A stretch of DNA of 61,047 nt from an uncultured Verrucomicrobiales bacterium (GCA_949373085.1 CASICJ010000034.1:1-61047), one strand, 5' to 3'. Positions 39,354 to 48,768 are shown, numbered from the stretch's first letter. Notes: generated by a model from the sequence alone, not told the origin. Program-made: numbers and translations.

Positions 39354-39469
39354 CCCTAAACTCCTGATTGGCGCTGACATTGATGGCCCCAATGGTGTTT
39401 GGAGCATCACCAATAGGGCCGGGAACACAGATAATAAGTTGATGAATGACTATCTCGACAACGAGGCCA

Positions 39470-39569
39470 AGCGGAATCATATTAGATTTCAAAATTAATT
39501 TAATCATGAAAGGATGCCGGCCTCCCCCGTTGTAATTTCTTTGGGTCACACTAACTTTTTCCCGTCGAT
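39470..39569 (+). repeat. 100-bp direct repeat, right copy
   Basis: This is the partner of 35578-35677, about 88% identical by hand count. It contains the duplicated first codons of the NlpC/P60 gene on the minus strand as a dead fragment (KSNMIPLGL against KSNMIPLSL) and ends 22 bp before the DUF1552 ATG. Confidence 0.85.
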
Positions 39570-39591
39570 CACCCCTGAACCTCCTAAGCCC

Positions 39592-40986
39592 ATGGCCAAT
39601 ATCCACACCCATCGCTGGCAGATTTCCCGTCGCCAAACCCTCCGCGGATTTGGCGCGACCCTCGCTCTCCCATTTCTCGAAGCAATGCGTCCGCTTTACG
39701 GACAAAAAGCCTCTTCAGGTGATCCTGTCCGCATGGCCTGCCTCTTCATGCCCAATGGTGTCCGACCCGACAAATGGACTCCGAGTGGTAGTGGAAAAAA
39801 CTTCGAACTTTCTCCTATCCTAAGCCCGCTTGAAGCGGTCAAAGAGCACCTTACGGTCATTAGTGGACTAACCAATAAGCCTTCCCACAAAGGTGATGGG
39901 CACTACTTCAAAACCGCCGGCTGGCTCACCTGCTCCACCATCGCCAGTACTACCGGGTCGGATGTCTCGGCAAATGGGATCTCTATCGACCAAATTGCTG
40001 CTGAAGCAATCGGCCGAAATACCAAGCTTCCTTCTATGGAACTGGGCACCGAGCCCATCACTTCCGGGATCGACCGCAACGTGAACCTCACTCGCCTGTA
40101 CGGATCGCATATTTCTTGGAAGAAGCCAGACGTCCCTCTTCCTTGCGAAATCAACCCTCAAAGCGCCTTTGATCGACTCTTCCGTAACACGGATAAAAGC
40201 GGCAAGAGCAAATCCGAAGATCGTTCTGTCATCGATATCGTTCTCGACGATGCTAATTCTCTCAAGAAAACCCTCGGCACCGAGGACAAGCACAAGCTCG
40301 AGCAATACCTTGAAAGTGTTCGTGAAGTCGAACGCCGTATTGAAAACGAGGCCAAACAAATTGGCGCCGGACAAAATATCAGTGAAGCCGCCGCCAAGCA
40401 ACTTACCGAGCTGAATAAGCGGATTGGCACCGCGATGGGGGGAGACAAAAAGGGCCTAGGCTCGGTCCAGCGAATCGATCACACCGAGCATGCACGTCTT
40501 ATGCTAGATCTCATCGCCCTTGCCTTCTGGACCGATTCCACCCGCGTTTCCACCTTCATGTTTGGTAACGCCGTTTCCGGGAAAAACTTCTCTTTCCTTG
40601 ATGGCGTCAGTGGTGGGCACCACTCCATCTCCCACCACAAAGGTGACGAAAAACAACTGGATCAATACCAGAGAATCAATACCTGGCACTCCGCGCAACT
40701 TGCCTACCTTCTTCAGAAAATGAAGAGCTTGCCTGAAGGCAACTCCACTGTCCTCGACAACTCCATGGTCCTCTTTGGCTCTGGCATCCGCGATGGGAAC
40801 GCCCACGCCACTCGCGACATCCCCGTTGTTCTAGCAGGCGGTGCCAACGGCCAACTCAAAACCGGCCGCCACCTCAAAGCTGATGACAATGCTCCACTCG
40901 CGAGCGTTTACGTTGGAATGATGAAACGTATGGGCGTGTCCGCCAAAAAAATTGGCAACGCTGACAGTGAACTTCAAGGACTCTAA
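39592..40986 (+). CDS. DUF1552 exported protein
   Basis: From ATG 39592 the product has 464 residues and a Tat-like leader (SRRQTLRGFGATLALPFLEAM). DUF1552 landmarks follow: MACLFMPNGVRPDKWTP, FELSPILSPLEAVKEHLTVISGL, a LEQYLESVREVERRIE helix and SVYVGMMKRMGV near the C-terminus. An earlier in-frame ATG (39514) lies in the repeat and would put 26 residues before the Tat motif, so it is less likely. DUF1552 genes normally sit beside a DUF1587/DUF1592/DUF1588/DUF1585 partner. None is in this window, only the CRTAC giant 240 bp upstream. Function unknown. Confidence 0.9.
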   Translation: MANIHTHRWQISRRQTLRGFGATLALPFLEAMRPLYGQKASSGDPVRMACLFMPNGVRPDKWTPSGSGKNFELSPILSPLEAVKEHLTVISGLTNKPSHKGDGHYFKTAGWLTCSTIASTTGSDVSANGISIDQIAAEAIGRNTKLPSMELGTEPITSGIDRNVNLTRLYGSHISWKKPDVPLPCEINPQSAFDRLFRNTDKSGKSKSEDRSVIDIVLDDANSLKKTLGTEDKHKLEQYLESVREVERRIENEAKQIGAGQNISEAAAKQLTELNKRIGTAMGGDKKGLGSVQRIDHTEHARLMLDLIALAFWTDSTRVSTFMFGNAVSGKNFSFLDGVSGGHHSISHHKGDEKQLDQYQRINTWHSAQLAYLLQKMKSLPEGNSTVLDNSMVLFGSGIRDGNAHATRDIPVVLAGGANGQLKTGRHLKADDNAPLASVYVGMMKRMGVSAKKIGNADSELQGL

Positions 40987-41104
40987 TAATAGGAGCCGAA
41001 CAACTACACAGACCTTCTCTAGTTTAAAAGAGAATGGATCGGCCGCCGTCAAACAAGGGAGTATATGGCCTCAGGCAAAGTGGTCGGACACGGCCATTCA
41101 CTCA

Positions 41105-41995
41105 CTATCTTACCCGCCGTAGTTTATTGATCTCGGCCTGTATCCCCGAAACCATTTTCTCGGTGTCACCAAGCGGCTGTGGCTTCACCAACTTTTCGCG
41201 GGTGTAACCTACATGCTTCATCCACTGCTTTCCGCGGAAGCTACGAAGTTGATCGACCTTTTTAAATAATGGATCTTTTTGAATCTCCCCGACATCTTCG
41301 CCTGGTGTCTCGACACCAAGCCCCTTCAGGATTGAGGTCGCCATAAACAAATGTCCTTCTTTCCCAGGATGCACCCGGTCTCCTGAAAACACTTCCTTGC
41401 GAATATCACGTGCCTTACGCATCGCAGAGTGCAGATCGATTACCTGAACGCCCTCCTCTTTAATCGTCATTTGCCACGCCGCATAAGACGTCATAACCGA
41501 GTCGTAATTGAATTGTCCCGCCTTCGTCGTAGCATCATAAATAGGAGGAGTTACGATGTAGATTTTTTCCGCTCCCGCCTTCTTGCTCTTCGCGATGAGC
41601 CGTTTCACTCCTGACTTAAAGGCGTTGAATCGCTCCTCATCGAGTGGTTTGTAAATTCCGCAGTTGATCCCGTAACATGCGAAAACAATCTTGGGTTTTA
41701 CTTTCACCAATACACGATCAAGTCGCTCGAATAAAGAAGGCCGTGGAAAACGGCCACCGGCGTGCCCCTCTTCACTCAGTCCCGAAACAGTCTCACTGCC
41801 AAGGCCCAGCGGGTAGATATCAAAATCCTTTTCCGGATGAAGACGCTGAAGATAGTAGGAAGTGAAGCTTACATAAGTTCCAGCCTGCGTGATACTATCG
41901 CCCAGAAACAACGTCCTTTTCCCGGCGATAGATTCAATCGCGGTTGAGGCATGAAGGAAGGGACACAGAAGAACGAAAAGGCACAGCAATTTCAT
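41105..41995 (-). CDS. SGNH/GDSL-family hydrolase
   Basis: The 296-residue product has a signal peptide (residues 1-18). Block I is LFLGDSITQAG (Ser34), an ACYGINCGIYKP segment is the block III-like Gly/Asn region, and DRVHPGKEG holds the Asp-His pair of block V. SGNH hydrolases act as esterases or carbohydrate deacetylases, and in a sulfatase-rich locus a role in polysaccharide deacetylation is plausible but not shown. The 46-bp gap to the upstream L,D-transpeptidase on the same strand allows co-transcription. Confidence 0.9.
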   Translation of the reverse strand: MKLLCLFVLLCPFLHASTAIESIAGKRTLFLGDSITQAGTYVSFTSYYLQRLHPEKDFDIYPLGLGSETVSGLSEEGHAGGRFPRPSLFERLDRVLVKVKPKIVFACYGINCGIYKPLDEERFNAFKSGVKRLIAKSKKAGAEKIYIVTPPIYDATTKAGQFNYDSVMTSYAAWQMTIKEEGVQVIDLHSAMRKARDIRKEVFSGDRVHPGKEGHLFMATSILKGLGVETPGEDVGEIQKDPLFKKVDQLRSFRGKQWMKHVGYTREKLVKPQPLGDTEKMVSGIQAEINKLRRVR

Positions 41996-42041
41996 ACTAG
42001 AATTGAATACACACTAAGGACCACGATTCAAACAACCGTCT

Positions 42042-42800
42042 TCAATTTCCAATTAGAACTGACTCTGAAGGCTGCGGCTTCCGATTTAAGTAGGTCGGCG
42101 TCGAGTGCATCGAAAAAAACTTGTCGGTCAGAGCCATCATTCTGACCGGGTGTCCAGGAAATGGTGTGGAGTCCGGAGGACGAGGAATGTCTTGGCCGAT
42201 CGTTTGGTCTTCAGGCTGTGTATGGTCAATGGACACCGGCGTTCCCACACTCACCAATCGGAAAAACTTTGGGGCAACATTTTTGTGCATCCGCAAACAT
42301 CCTCCAGATGCCGGAAAAGGCTTCATCCACCCCGTATGAAATCCATAAGCTGACTTAAACTCACACCAATAAGGCATTGGAGTCCCTCTAAACATCCATC
42401 CCGCTGGCTTATTCCGCAGATAACACTTCCGCACTATATCTCCCTTGATCCGGTAACCATGTGTATTCGCCCGATAATCGCGATTTTTCGCTCGAATCTT
42501 GAAATTTCCAGTTGGTGTCTGCGCTGAACTTCTTCCAACCGTCACTGGCATTACTAGGAGAGGGCTTCCACCTTCCATGACGTAGGCCATGCGATTGGAC
42601 AGCGAAACTTTGACATGAACATTCGAACGGGTCTTCGGGAGAGTCGTAGGCAAATCGTAATCTTCATAAGCCTGCATAGCCAAAGCCATAACCTTTTCGC
42701 CATCATCCCTCAGGTTGGAGCATGAACTGCAAAAAGTTGGAATTGAGAAGGCCGCAACGAGAACCCAGAAAACCGATTTATTTTTGAAAAGCTTAGGCAT
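42042..42800 (-). CDS. L,D-transpeptidase (YkuD) lipoprotein
   Basis: The 252-residue product has a lipoprotein leader with FCSSC near residue 27. The YkuD domain (about 60-190) starts VHVKVSLSNRMAYVMEGG and contains TVGRSSAQTPTGNFKI, the His-containing FHTGWMKPF and the catalytic signature SGGCLRM with the nucleophile Cys. Such enzymes make 3-3 cross-links in peptidoglycan or attach proteins to it. A proline-rich C-terminal extension of about 50 residues follows. It is divergent from dabB across 396 bp and may share an operon with the SGNH hydrolase. Confidence 0.9.
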   Translation of the reverse strand: MPKLFKNKSVFWVLVAAFSIPTFCSSCSNLRDDGEKVMALAMQAYEDYDLPTTLPKTRSNVHVKVSLSNRMAYVMEGGSPLLVMPVTVGRSSAQTPTGNFKIRAKNRDYRANTHGYRIKGDIVRKCYLRNKPAGWMFRGTPMPYWCEFKSAYGFHTGWMKPFPASGGCLRMHKNVAPKFFRLVSVGTPVSIDHTQPEDQTIGQDIPRPPDSTPFPGHPVRMMALTDKFFSMHSTPTYLNRKPQPSESVLIGN

Positions 42801-43101
42801 ATTGAGAGGATCTAATTACGTATAAGATCGTTTCCGGATAGAGATAAAGTGAAGGCGTTCAAGGAGCAAGAGGTTCCCCCTAAAACAAATGATTGTCATG
42901 AAAACTGCCGTAAATCCATTGATCGATTTTAGACAAATGGTGCTGAGCAGACTTATGCTATGGAGGCCCTAAAGCTAAAAACATTTTTATCAAGGGCTCA
43001 GCTTTAACCTTCTTAATCTAAAAGAGCCAGCGACAAGACTCCAACGATCTGTGCCCCAGAGACACAGATTACCACGGCGACTACAAAATAAACAAAAGCC
43101 C

Positions 43102-43137
43102 AAAATCTTATGTGACAAAATTGTCACATAAGATTTT
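43102..43137. promoter_or_regulatory. 36-bp near-perfect palindrome upstream of dabBA
   Basis: Two perfectly complementary 17-base arms (core TATGTGACAA/TTGTCACATA) flank a two-base centre, and a T run continues on the right. It lies 60 bp before the dabB start in the 396-bp divergent region 42801-43196. TGTGAC/GTCACA half-sites resemble those of CRP/FNR-like or GntR-like regulators, though the spacing (TGTGA-N8-TCACA) is two bases longer than the CRP consensus. It could also act as an A/T-rich terminator reading right. I saw nothing else certain in this intergenic region. Confidence 0.6.
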
Positions 43138-43196
43138 TTTAATCTCTGATAAAAACGTTAATCTCCGTCGTTACCACTGAATAGTAAGCAAACTTA

Positions 43197-45761
43197 ATGC
43201 CTGATTCCTTTGCCCTCATCGTCCCGTTCGCGCCGCTGGCTGCCGCGTTGTTAACCTCTTTTCCGACTCAACAAGTCGGAGGCTCGAAGAACTATCGATT
43301 TGGGCTCTGGGCCCACGTCGTTGCATTTGGATTCGCGATTGCTCTGCTTTTGCAGCTCGCATCTTCTGAAGGCGCTCAAATCCGTTTAGGATGGGAATCG
43401 AATTGGACTTTCCTGCCGTTTATCGGGGTCACTGTTGACCGTTTAGCTTCGATTATGATGGTCATCATCTCCGGTTTTGGTGTCCTTCTGTATCGTTACT
43501 CACTCCGCTACCTTCAGCAAGATCAGGGGCAGGGACGTTACATGACCTTACTGACGCTGACCGTCTCGTCGCTGCTTTTTATGGTCATGTGCTCAGACCT
43601 AGTGATGCTCTTTGTGTTCTGGCAGTTCCTGAGCTGGGCTCTCAGCCTCCTCGTTCATAACTATGTGCATGTCCCGACCGCGCATAGCTCTTTCCGGACC
43701 TTCATTATGCACCGGGCTGGCGACGTAGCCTTTCTTGGGGGTATTGTGTTAGCTTATCAGCTCTATGGAACAGTCCAATTTTCGGAGCTTTTCGAACAAG
43801 CCAAGGAGCAACCGGGTGTTGTGTCGCTGTTGGGCACCGGCCTGACTCTCAGTGGGGCGACGGCCGTGACGCTTTTGATTTTCGTGGGTGCCATGAGCAA
43901 ATCAGCCCAGTTCCCCCTTCACATGTGGCTGCCAGATTCACTCTTTGCACCAACACCAATCCATGCGCTCCTTCATGCTGGCATTATCAATGCAGGTGGC
44001 TTTCTTCTGACGCGCTTAGCCCCACTCTACACGCTGAGCACGCCAACCCTTCATGTCGTTTTCGCCGTTGGACTTATAACTGCAATTCTAGGTTCTTCCA
44101 TGATGCTTGTTCAAAACGACATTAAGAAAAGCCTCGGTTATTCAACGATAGGACAGATGGGTTATATGATCATGGAATGCGGACTAGGAGCATACTCCCT
44201 CGCTGTTTTCCACCTCGCAGCTCATGGCCTCTTCAAAGCTACAGTTTTCTTAAATTGTGGAAATGTCATCCACGAGGCACGGCAGCATCCAGCACACCCT
44301 GGGCAGCACTTAAAAGCGTCTCCTGCAAGCCCTAAAATTTGGGTGGCAGGTATCTTTACTTCACTAGTTTTTCCTTTAGCAATCGTAGTTGGCGCCCACC
44401 ACATTTTGCATATCCCCATTCAAGAATCACAGGGGTTACTGATTTTCCTTTTCTTTACATGGGTCACAGCATCTCAGGCATTACTCACCCTCTACCGGGT
44501 TCGTGGTTCGACCAAAGCCCACAGCGTGCTACTTCTCACCGTAGTCCTTGTCTCTGTTGCCTATCTTTTTGCTGCTGAGCAATTCACGCACTTCCTTTAC
44601 CCAGACCCCGACCGCGTGAAGGAGTTCTACGAGGCCGGGAAGATTCCCTCCGGCCTTTTCGTAACAGTTATCGCAGGATTCGCACTGATTATTGTCGTGG
44701 GATGGACTGCATCCTTTGCAAGGCGCCGCGGTCAGAGCCTCAGTTTTCCAAAACCAATTCAGAGTCTCCGAGAGCCACTCTATCTCTTTTTTGTAAACAG
44801 ACTTTATCTAGACGGCGTTTCCCTCCGAGTCATCGGAACTTTGCGAGGGTTAGCAGAGAGATTAGACAAAAGCCGTTTATTCCTACCGGTCATGATAATC
44901 ATTGGTCTTGGCATCGCTGGTTTGATGACGAATCCCTTGGAAGAGGTTTCATTTAAAAGCGTTATTGGGCTCGCTGTCGCTGGCCTGCTGCTGCCACTTT
45001 TCCCCTTACACGGCCTCTTTATTTCAATCGCTACCAAGGCTCCACGACCGATCGGCACTTTGCTTATCGTGGCGACTCCGATCCTAGGGATAGTCGCTTT
45101 TTGTAGTTTACAGAATCAATTCAGCGAAGAGCTGCTGAAAGCAGTCAGCATCATCGCTCTCTCTGGAGCGATCTATGCGACGATCAAAGCAATCGTACAA
45201 AATAAAGTTTCGCAACGGATCGCTTATGGAACCATGGCGCTGTATTCCATTCTGTGGTGGCATATGGGAAGCGCCGGACAACTCACTAATTCAGCTACTC
45301 TTTTCGCAGCTTCGCTGATACTCGCCAGCTTCGGCCTTCTCTTCGGCTGGGATCGCATCAGACTTCGCTATGGGGATCTGAATCTGAATCAACTTGGTGG
45401 GTTGTTTTTGCAAATGCCGCGTTTGGCATTGTGTATGGCATTACTCGTCATGGCGATCGTCGGCTTGCCACCCTTTAGCTTATTCTTTGGTTACATGGAC
45501 ATGCTACTAGACCCCCAAATTTCTGGCCCAGGCATTATAGTTGCTCTCTTTACGTGGTTCTCTGCATCATGGATATTTTTCAAGTTAATGCAGCGACTCC
45601 TTTTCGGGCCCAACACAAGTAACCTTGACGGCGATGATCTCAACGGAAACGAGATTACCGTGTTCATCGTGGTGATTCTCGCCTTGTTAGCTCTGAGTGG
45701 AATCTCCCATGACTGGCTGCAGGACCAAGTAACTGCTTCTATCACAAACATTTGGAAATAA
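43197..45761 (+). CDS. dabB: DabB, membrane subunit of inorganic carbon transporter, with extended C-terminal half
   Basis: The 854-residue product is a polytopic NuoL/MrpA-type proton-translocating subunit. The first half has VMLFVFWQFLSWALSL, KSAQFPLHMWLPDSLFAP with the key Lys, HALLHAGIINAGGFLLTR and KSLGYSTIGQMGYM. The second half (about residues 570-850) adds further membrane helices. One segment, RIAYGTMALYSILWWHMG, echoes the KSLGYSTIGQMGYM helix, and another resembles the C-terminal part of antiporter-like subunits (VMAIVGLPPFSLFFGYMD). Family members known to me are shorter, so this looks like an enlarged or fused DabB. The dabA start follows one base after the stop. DabB probably couples proton flow to DabA to accumulate bicarbonate. 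Confidence 0.88.
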   Translation: MPDSFALIVPFAPLAAALLTSFPTQQVGGSKNYRFGLWAHVVAFGFAIALLLQLASSEGAQIRLGWESNWTFLPFIGVTVDRLASIMMVIISGFGVLLYRYSLRYLQQDQGQGRYMTLLTLTVSSLLFMVMCSDLVMLFVFWQFLSWALSLLVHNYVHVPTAHSSFRTFIMHRAGDVAFLGGIVLAYQLYGTVQFSELFEQAKEQPGVVSLLGTGLTLSGATAVTLLIFVGAMSKSAQFPLHMWLPDSLFAPTPIHALLHAGIINAGGFLLTRLAPLYTLSTPTLHVVFAVGLITAILGSSMMLVQNDIKKSLGYSTIGQMGYMIMECGLGAYSLAVFHLAAHGLFKATVFLNCGNVIHEARQHPAHPGQHLKASPASPKIWVAGIFTSLVFPLAIVVGAHHILHIPIQESQGLLIFLFFTWVTASQALLTLYRVRGSTKAHSVLLLTVVLVSVAYLFAAEQFTHFLYPDPDRVKEFYEAGKIPSGLFVTVIAGFALIIVVGWTASFARRRGQSLSFPKPIQSLREPLYLFFVNRLYLDGVSLRVIGTLRGLAERLDKSRLFLPVMIIIGLGIAGLMTNPLEEVSFKSVIGLAVAGLLLPLFPLHGLFISIATKAPRPIGTLLIVATPILGIVAFCSLQNQFSEELLKAVSIIALSGAIYATIKAIVQNKVSQRIAYGTMALYSILWWHMGSAGQLTNSATLFAASLILASFGLLFGWDRIRLRYGDLNLNQLGGLFLQMPRLALCMALLVMAIVGLPPFSLFFGYMDMLLDPQISGPGIIVALFTWFSASWIFFKLMQRLLFGPNTSNLDGDDLNGNEITVFIVVILALLALSGISHDWLQDQVTASITNIWK

Positions 45762-45762
45762 T

Positions 45763-48591
45763 ATGGAACCATCAAAAGCCACTACTTCTGAGACCGCTCC
45801 CGAAGGTGAGGAGCTTAGGGCACTCGTTTCTAAGGCCAGTGAAGTCATAGCTCATTACTGGCCTATGCGGGGCTTTGTTCATCACAACCCACTGCATAAT
45901 CTAGAGCATATGCATTTCCAAGATGCTGTTAGCTTAGCCCAACGCTTCACTGGAGGTAAAGGATACCTGTCGAACGAAACATACCGGGGATTTGTTGAGA
46001 GCAAACGCATCCTTCCCAAGCATGTTGAGGACGCTCTCGAGCCACTGATTAAACAAGAGCATATAGATCTAAACGGGTCACAAATCTCCCATGCTGATAT
46101 GCTCAAGGCACATCTCCTCAGTGGAGCGCCACCAGTGCCGACTGACTCCATTGAAGCAAAAGTCGACCGCTCTCAGGATCGAGACACCATCAAAAGCTTA
46201 AGTGAGCAAATCATTGACGGTATTGATCTTGGAAATCAGGAAACGACCGCTCTTGGCCGCGAAGAAACTCTCGCTGACTGGTGTGACCGTGAATTACATA
46301 CGAGGGTGTCCTTCTGGATCGATCGGGAAGTGATTAAGTGGTGCGAAGCTTTCCTAGATGAAGGTCACGCCGCCTGGGCCATGCCTGAACGAGATCAAAC
46401 GTTCTACCAAGCCTGGAAGAATCTTGCCGGCCAGGAATGGTCTCCTTGTGGAATCAATAAAAGCAAAAAGAAAATTGCGGCTCTTCCTTCGTCACCGGAA
46501 GAAGCACTCCGAGAGAATCTTAATGCCCTCGGTATTCCAGAAGATCAGTGGCAGAATTATCTCTCACTTGAACTCGCGTCTCTTTACGGATGGGCGAGCT
46601 TCATCAACTGGCGGGGCGAAAATCCAGACTACGAATGGCAGGAAGCTTATCCCATTGACTTAGTCCAATATCTTGCCGTGCGTCTTTGGTATGAAAAAGA
46701 GCTTGTCCAAAAAGCCTGTAAAACAAAACTCTCTATCGAAGGAAAATTTGACGCGATTTCTTCTTACCTGCGCGAACAGGCCGAGGGAGTTGATACAGAA
46801 CTTCAGGTCAAGAAAGTCGGACTTACTCAGGCTTTACAACTCACAGACCTCTCCAGAGCCCTTGATCTTGATCCGAAAGCTCTTCTCAAGGCAGGGCCAC
46901 AGGAGCTAGGAAAATTGCAAGAGTGGCTCGGAGCTTTCCCGGTATCCGAGCATGGGCCTATCTGGCTCAAAGCTTTCGAAGCTGGCTATCATGAGCAAGT
47001 CATGAGCGAAGTTGCTCAAGGGATCTCTGCCAGCAAAGAAAAAGACGGATCATCAGAACGCCCAATTGCGCAATCAGTTTTCTGTATCGATGTCAGATCA
47101 GAGCCCTTTCGGAGAAATCTCGAGGCGCAAGGAAACTATGAGACGATTGGGTGGGCCGGATTCCTCAATATATTCATTCGCTTCCGCCCCCATGGAGCAC
47201 ACCACCATACCGAGCAGTATCCCGCTATTGCAAAGCCTACGCATACCTTCCACGAGGTTGAGCGTGATGGCCAGAATGACGAAGTTGCAAAGCACAAGGC
47301 AGGTAAAAAGTTTTTCCACACGGCCCATGAGATCCTTCATGATCTAAAAGCCCACGTTTTGACCCCTTATATAACGGTGGAGTCCATTGGCTGGATATTC
47401 GGTTGGCCCTTAATCGGACGAACAATGTTCCCCCGTTCTTTCCGCAGGTTTAAAGAACGGTTCTCTCGCTCAGTATCGCCGCCAATTGAAACTTCTTTGA
47501 CTCTTGATAGAAAAGATAATGATCACGATCACGACATCGACTTGGGAATGACTCTAGATGAACAGGCGAGTATGCTGAAAAATGTTCTCGGTGCCATTGG
47601 ACTGACCGAAGGGTTTGCCCGTCTTATTCTGATTTGCGGACACGGCAGTAAGTCGGATAACAATCCATATGAATCTGCTCTCGATTGTGGCGCCTGTGGA
47701 GGAAACCCTAGTAAGCCAAATGCACGTGCTTTCGCTACAATTGCAAATCGTCCTGAAGTGCGTGCTATTCTTGCTGATAGCGGCCTAACCATTCCAGAAG
47801 ACACGATTTTCATCGCAGGACTGCACAACACGACAACCGATGAGGTCGAACTCTACGACAGGGTTGACTTGCCAGATTCTCACAGTGGAGATCTCGCCAA
47901 ACTCGAGGAGGATCTTCTCCGCGCAACCATCGCAACGAACCGTGAAAGGTGCCTTCGTTTACCGGAGGCCACAACTGATCCCAGCGATGACGCAGCAGTT
48001 CGCGAAATTGGAAGACGGGCCGGGGACTGGAGTGAAGTTCGTCCAGAATGGGGCCTTTCGGGTAATGCCTCTATTGTGGTCGGTCCTCGTGAACTGACGA
48101 GCCATATTGACCTTGAAGGGAGAACTTTTCTTGTCTCCCATGACTATCGAAAGGACCCTACCGAAGCGTCTCTTGAAGGGATCCTAGCGGCACCCGTTGT
48201 CGTAGGACAATGGATCAACTGCGAACATTACTTCTCCGCGACCGACCCAGAAGTTTATGGAAGTGGTAGTAAGATCTATCATAACGTGGTTGGCCGCATG
48301 GGGATCATGTCGGGTCCTCAGGGCGATTTGCGCACGGGGCTAGCCCGACAGTCAGTGATGAATGGAGATCAGCCTTATCACGAGCCCCTAAGAGCTCTCG
48401 TAATTGTCGATGCCCCTCGAGACCGAATAAGCCGTATCCTAGAGAAGCATATCAACGTGAGTCAGTTATTTGATAATGAATGGGCGCACCTCGTAGCGGT
48501 AGATCGCGAGAGTGAAGAAGTCTTCTACAAATACATCCCAAAGAAAGGGTGGGAGAGCATGGCCATTGGTAAAATGCAGTCGTCAGGATAG
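45763..48591 (+). CDS. dabA: DabA, zinc-containing subunit of inorganic carbon transporter (DUF2309/UPF0753)
   Basis: The 942-residue product is a soluble DUF2309 protein related to beta-carbonic anhydrases. The predicted zinc ligands are all present: Cys441 and Asp443 in FCIDVRSEPFRR, His627 in ICGHGS and Cys642 in DCGACGG. The CxD pair and the 15-residue His-to-Cys spacing match the ligands described for Halothiobacillus neapolitanus DabA. Other landmarks are WPMRGFVHHNPLH near residue 35 and YITVESIGWIFGWP. With DabB it forms the DAB complex, which converts CO2 to bicarbonate vectorially in the cytoplasm and serves carbon fixation or anaplerosis. The gene starts one base after dabB. Confidence 0.93.
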   Translation: MEPSKATTSETAPEGEELRALVSKASEVIAHYWPMRGFVHHNPLHNLEHMHFQDAVSLAQRFTGGKGYLSNETYRGFVESKRILPKHVEDALEPLIKQEHIDLNGSQISHADMLKAHLLSGAPPVPTDSIEAKVDRSQDRDTIKSLSEQIIDGIDLGNQETTALGREETLADWCDRELHTRVSFWIDREVIKWCEAFLDEGHAAWAMPERDQTFYQAWKNLAGQEWSPCGINKSKKKIAALPSSPEEALRENLNALGIPEDQWQNYLSLELASLYGWASFINWRGENPDYEWQEAYPIDLVQYLAVRLWYEKELVQKACKTKLSIEGKFDAISSYLREQAEGVDTELQVKKVGLTQALQLTDLSRALDLDPKALLKAGPQELGKLQEWLGAFPVSEHGPIWLKAFEAGYHEQVMSEVAQGISASKEKDGSSERPIAQSVFCIDVRSEPFRRNLEAQGNYETIGWAGFLNIFIRFRPHGAHHHTEQYPAIAKPTHTFHEVERDGQNDEVAKHKAGKKFFHTAHEILHDLKAHVLTPYITVESIGWIFGWPLIGRTMFPRSFRRFKERFSRSVSPPIETSLTLDRKDNDHDHDIDLGMTLDEQASMLKNVLGAIGLTEGFARLILICGHGSKSDNNPYESALDCGACGGNPSKPNARAFATIANRPEVRAILADSGLTIPEDTIFIAGLHNTTTDEVELYDRVDLPDSHSGDLAKLEEDLLRATIATNRERCLRLPEATTDPSDDAAVREIGRRAGDWSEVRPEWGLSGNASIVVGPRELTSHIDLEGRTFLVSHDYRKDPTEASLEGILAAPVVVGQWINCEHYFSATDPEVYGSGSKIYHNVVGRMGIMSGPQGDLRTGLARQSVMNGDQPYHEPLRALVIVDAPRDRISRILEKHINVSQLFDNEWAHLVAVDRESEEVFYKYIPKKGWESMAIGKMQSSG

Positions 48592-48733
48592 CCTCTTCGA
48601 GGGAAGCGCCATCTCTTCCAAGAGATATGAAGGATAATTCGCAGCTATCGAAAACGATAACTCAAAATTTTATAGCAAGATTTACTGAAGATTCCTCTTT
48701 TATCGATGGTAGGAAATATCTGTAATATTAGGG

Positions 48734-48757
48734 TCCATCCTGTCCATCCTGTCCATC
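48734..48757 (+). repeat. Short tandem repeat, 9-bp unit
   Basis: The unit TCCATCCTG occurs twice in tandem followed by a partial third copy TCCATC. It lies between the end of dabA and the stop of the convergent W/DP-repeat gene, and no gene overlaps it. Confidence 0.8.
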
Positions 48758-48768
48758 GTTATTAAATT

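Noticed and set aside
39514..39591. Upstream ATG for the DUF1552 gene, with a similar short frame in the left 100-bp repeat (MPTCSVVISLG against MPASPVVISLG)
   Set aside because: The differences between the copies change amino acids freely and the extension would precede the Tat motif, so this is duplicated upstream DNA and not a conserved peptide.
43013..43123. Minus-strand open stretch encoding a membrane-like segment (FWAFVYFVVAVVICVSGAQIV) beside the palindrome
   Set aside because: The frame has no ATG; the only ATG in line is followed directly by TGA inside the palindrome, and the remaining GTG would give about 20 residues. No SECIS-like structure or ribosome-binding site was seen.
48611..48626. 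Inverted repeat ATCTCTT/AAGAGAT after dabA
   Set aside because: The two-base loop and lack of a T run make it a poor terminator, and nothing supports another role.
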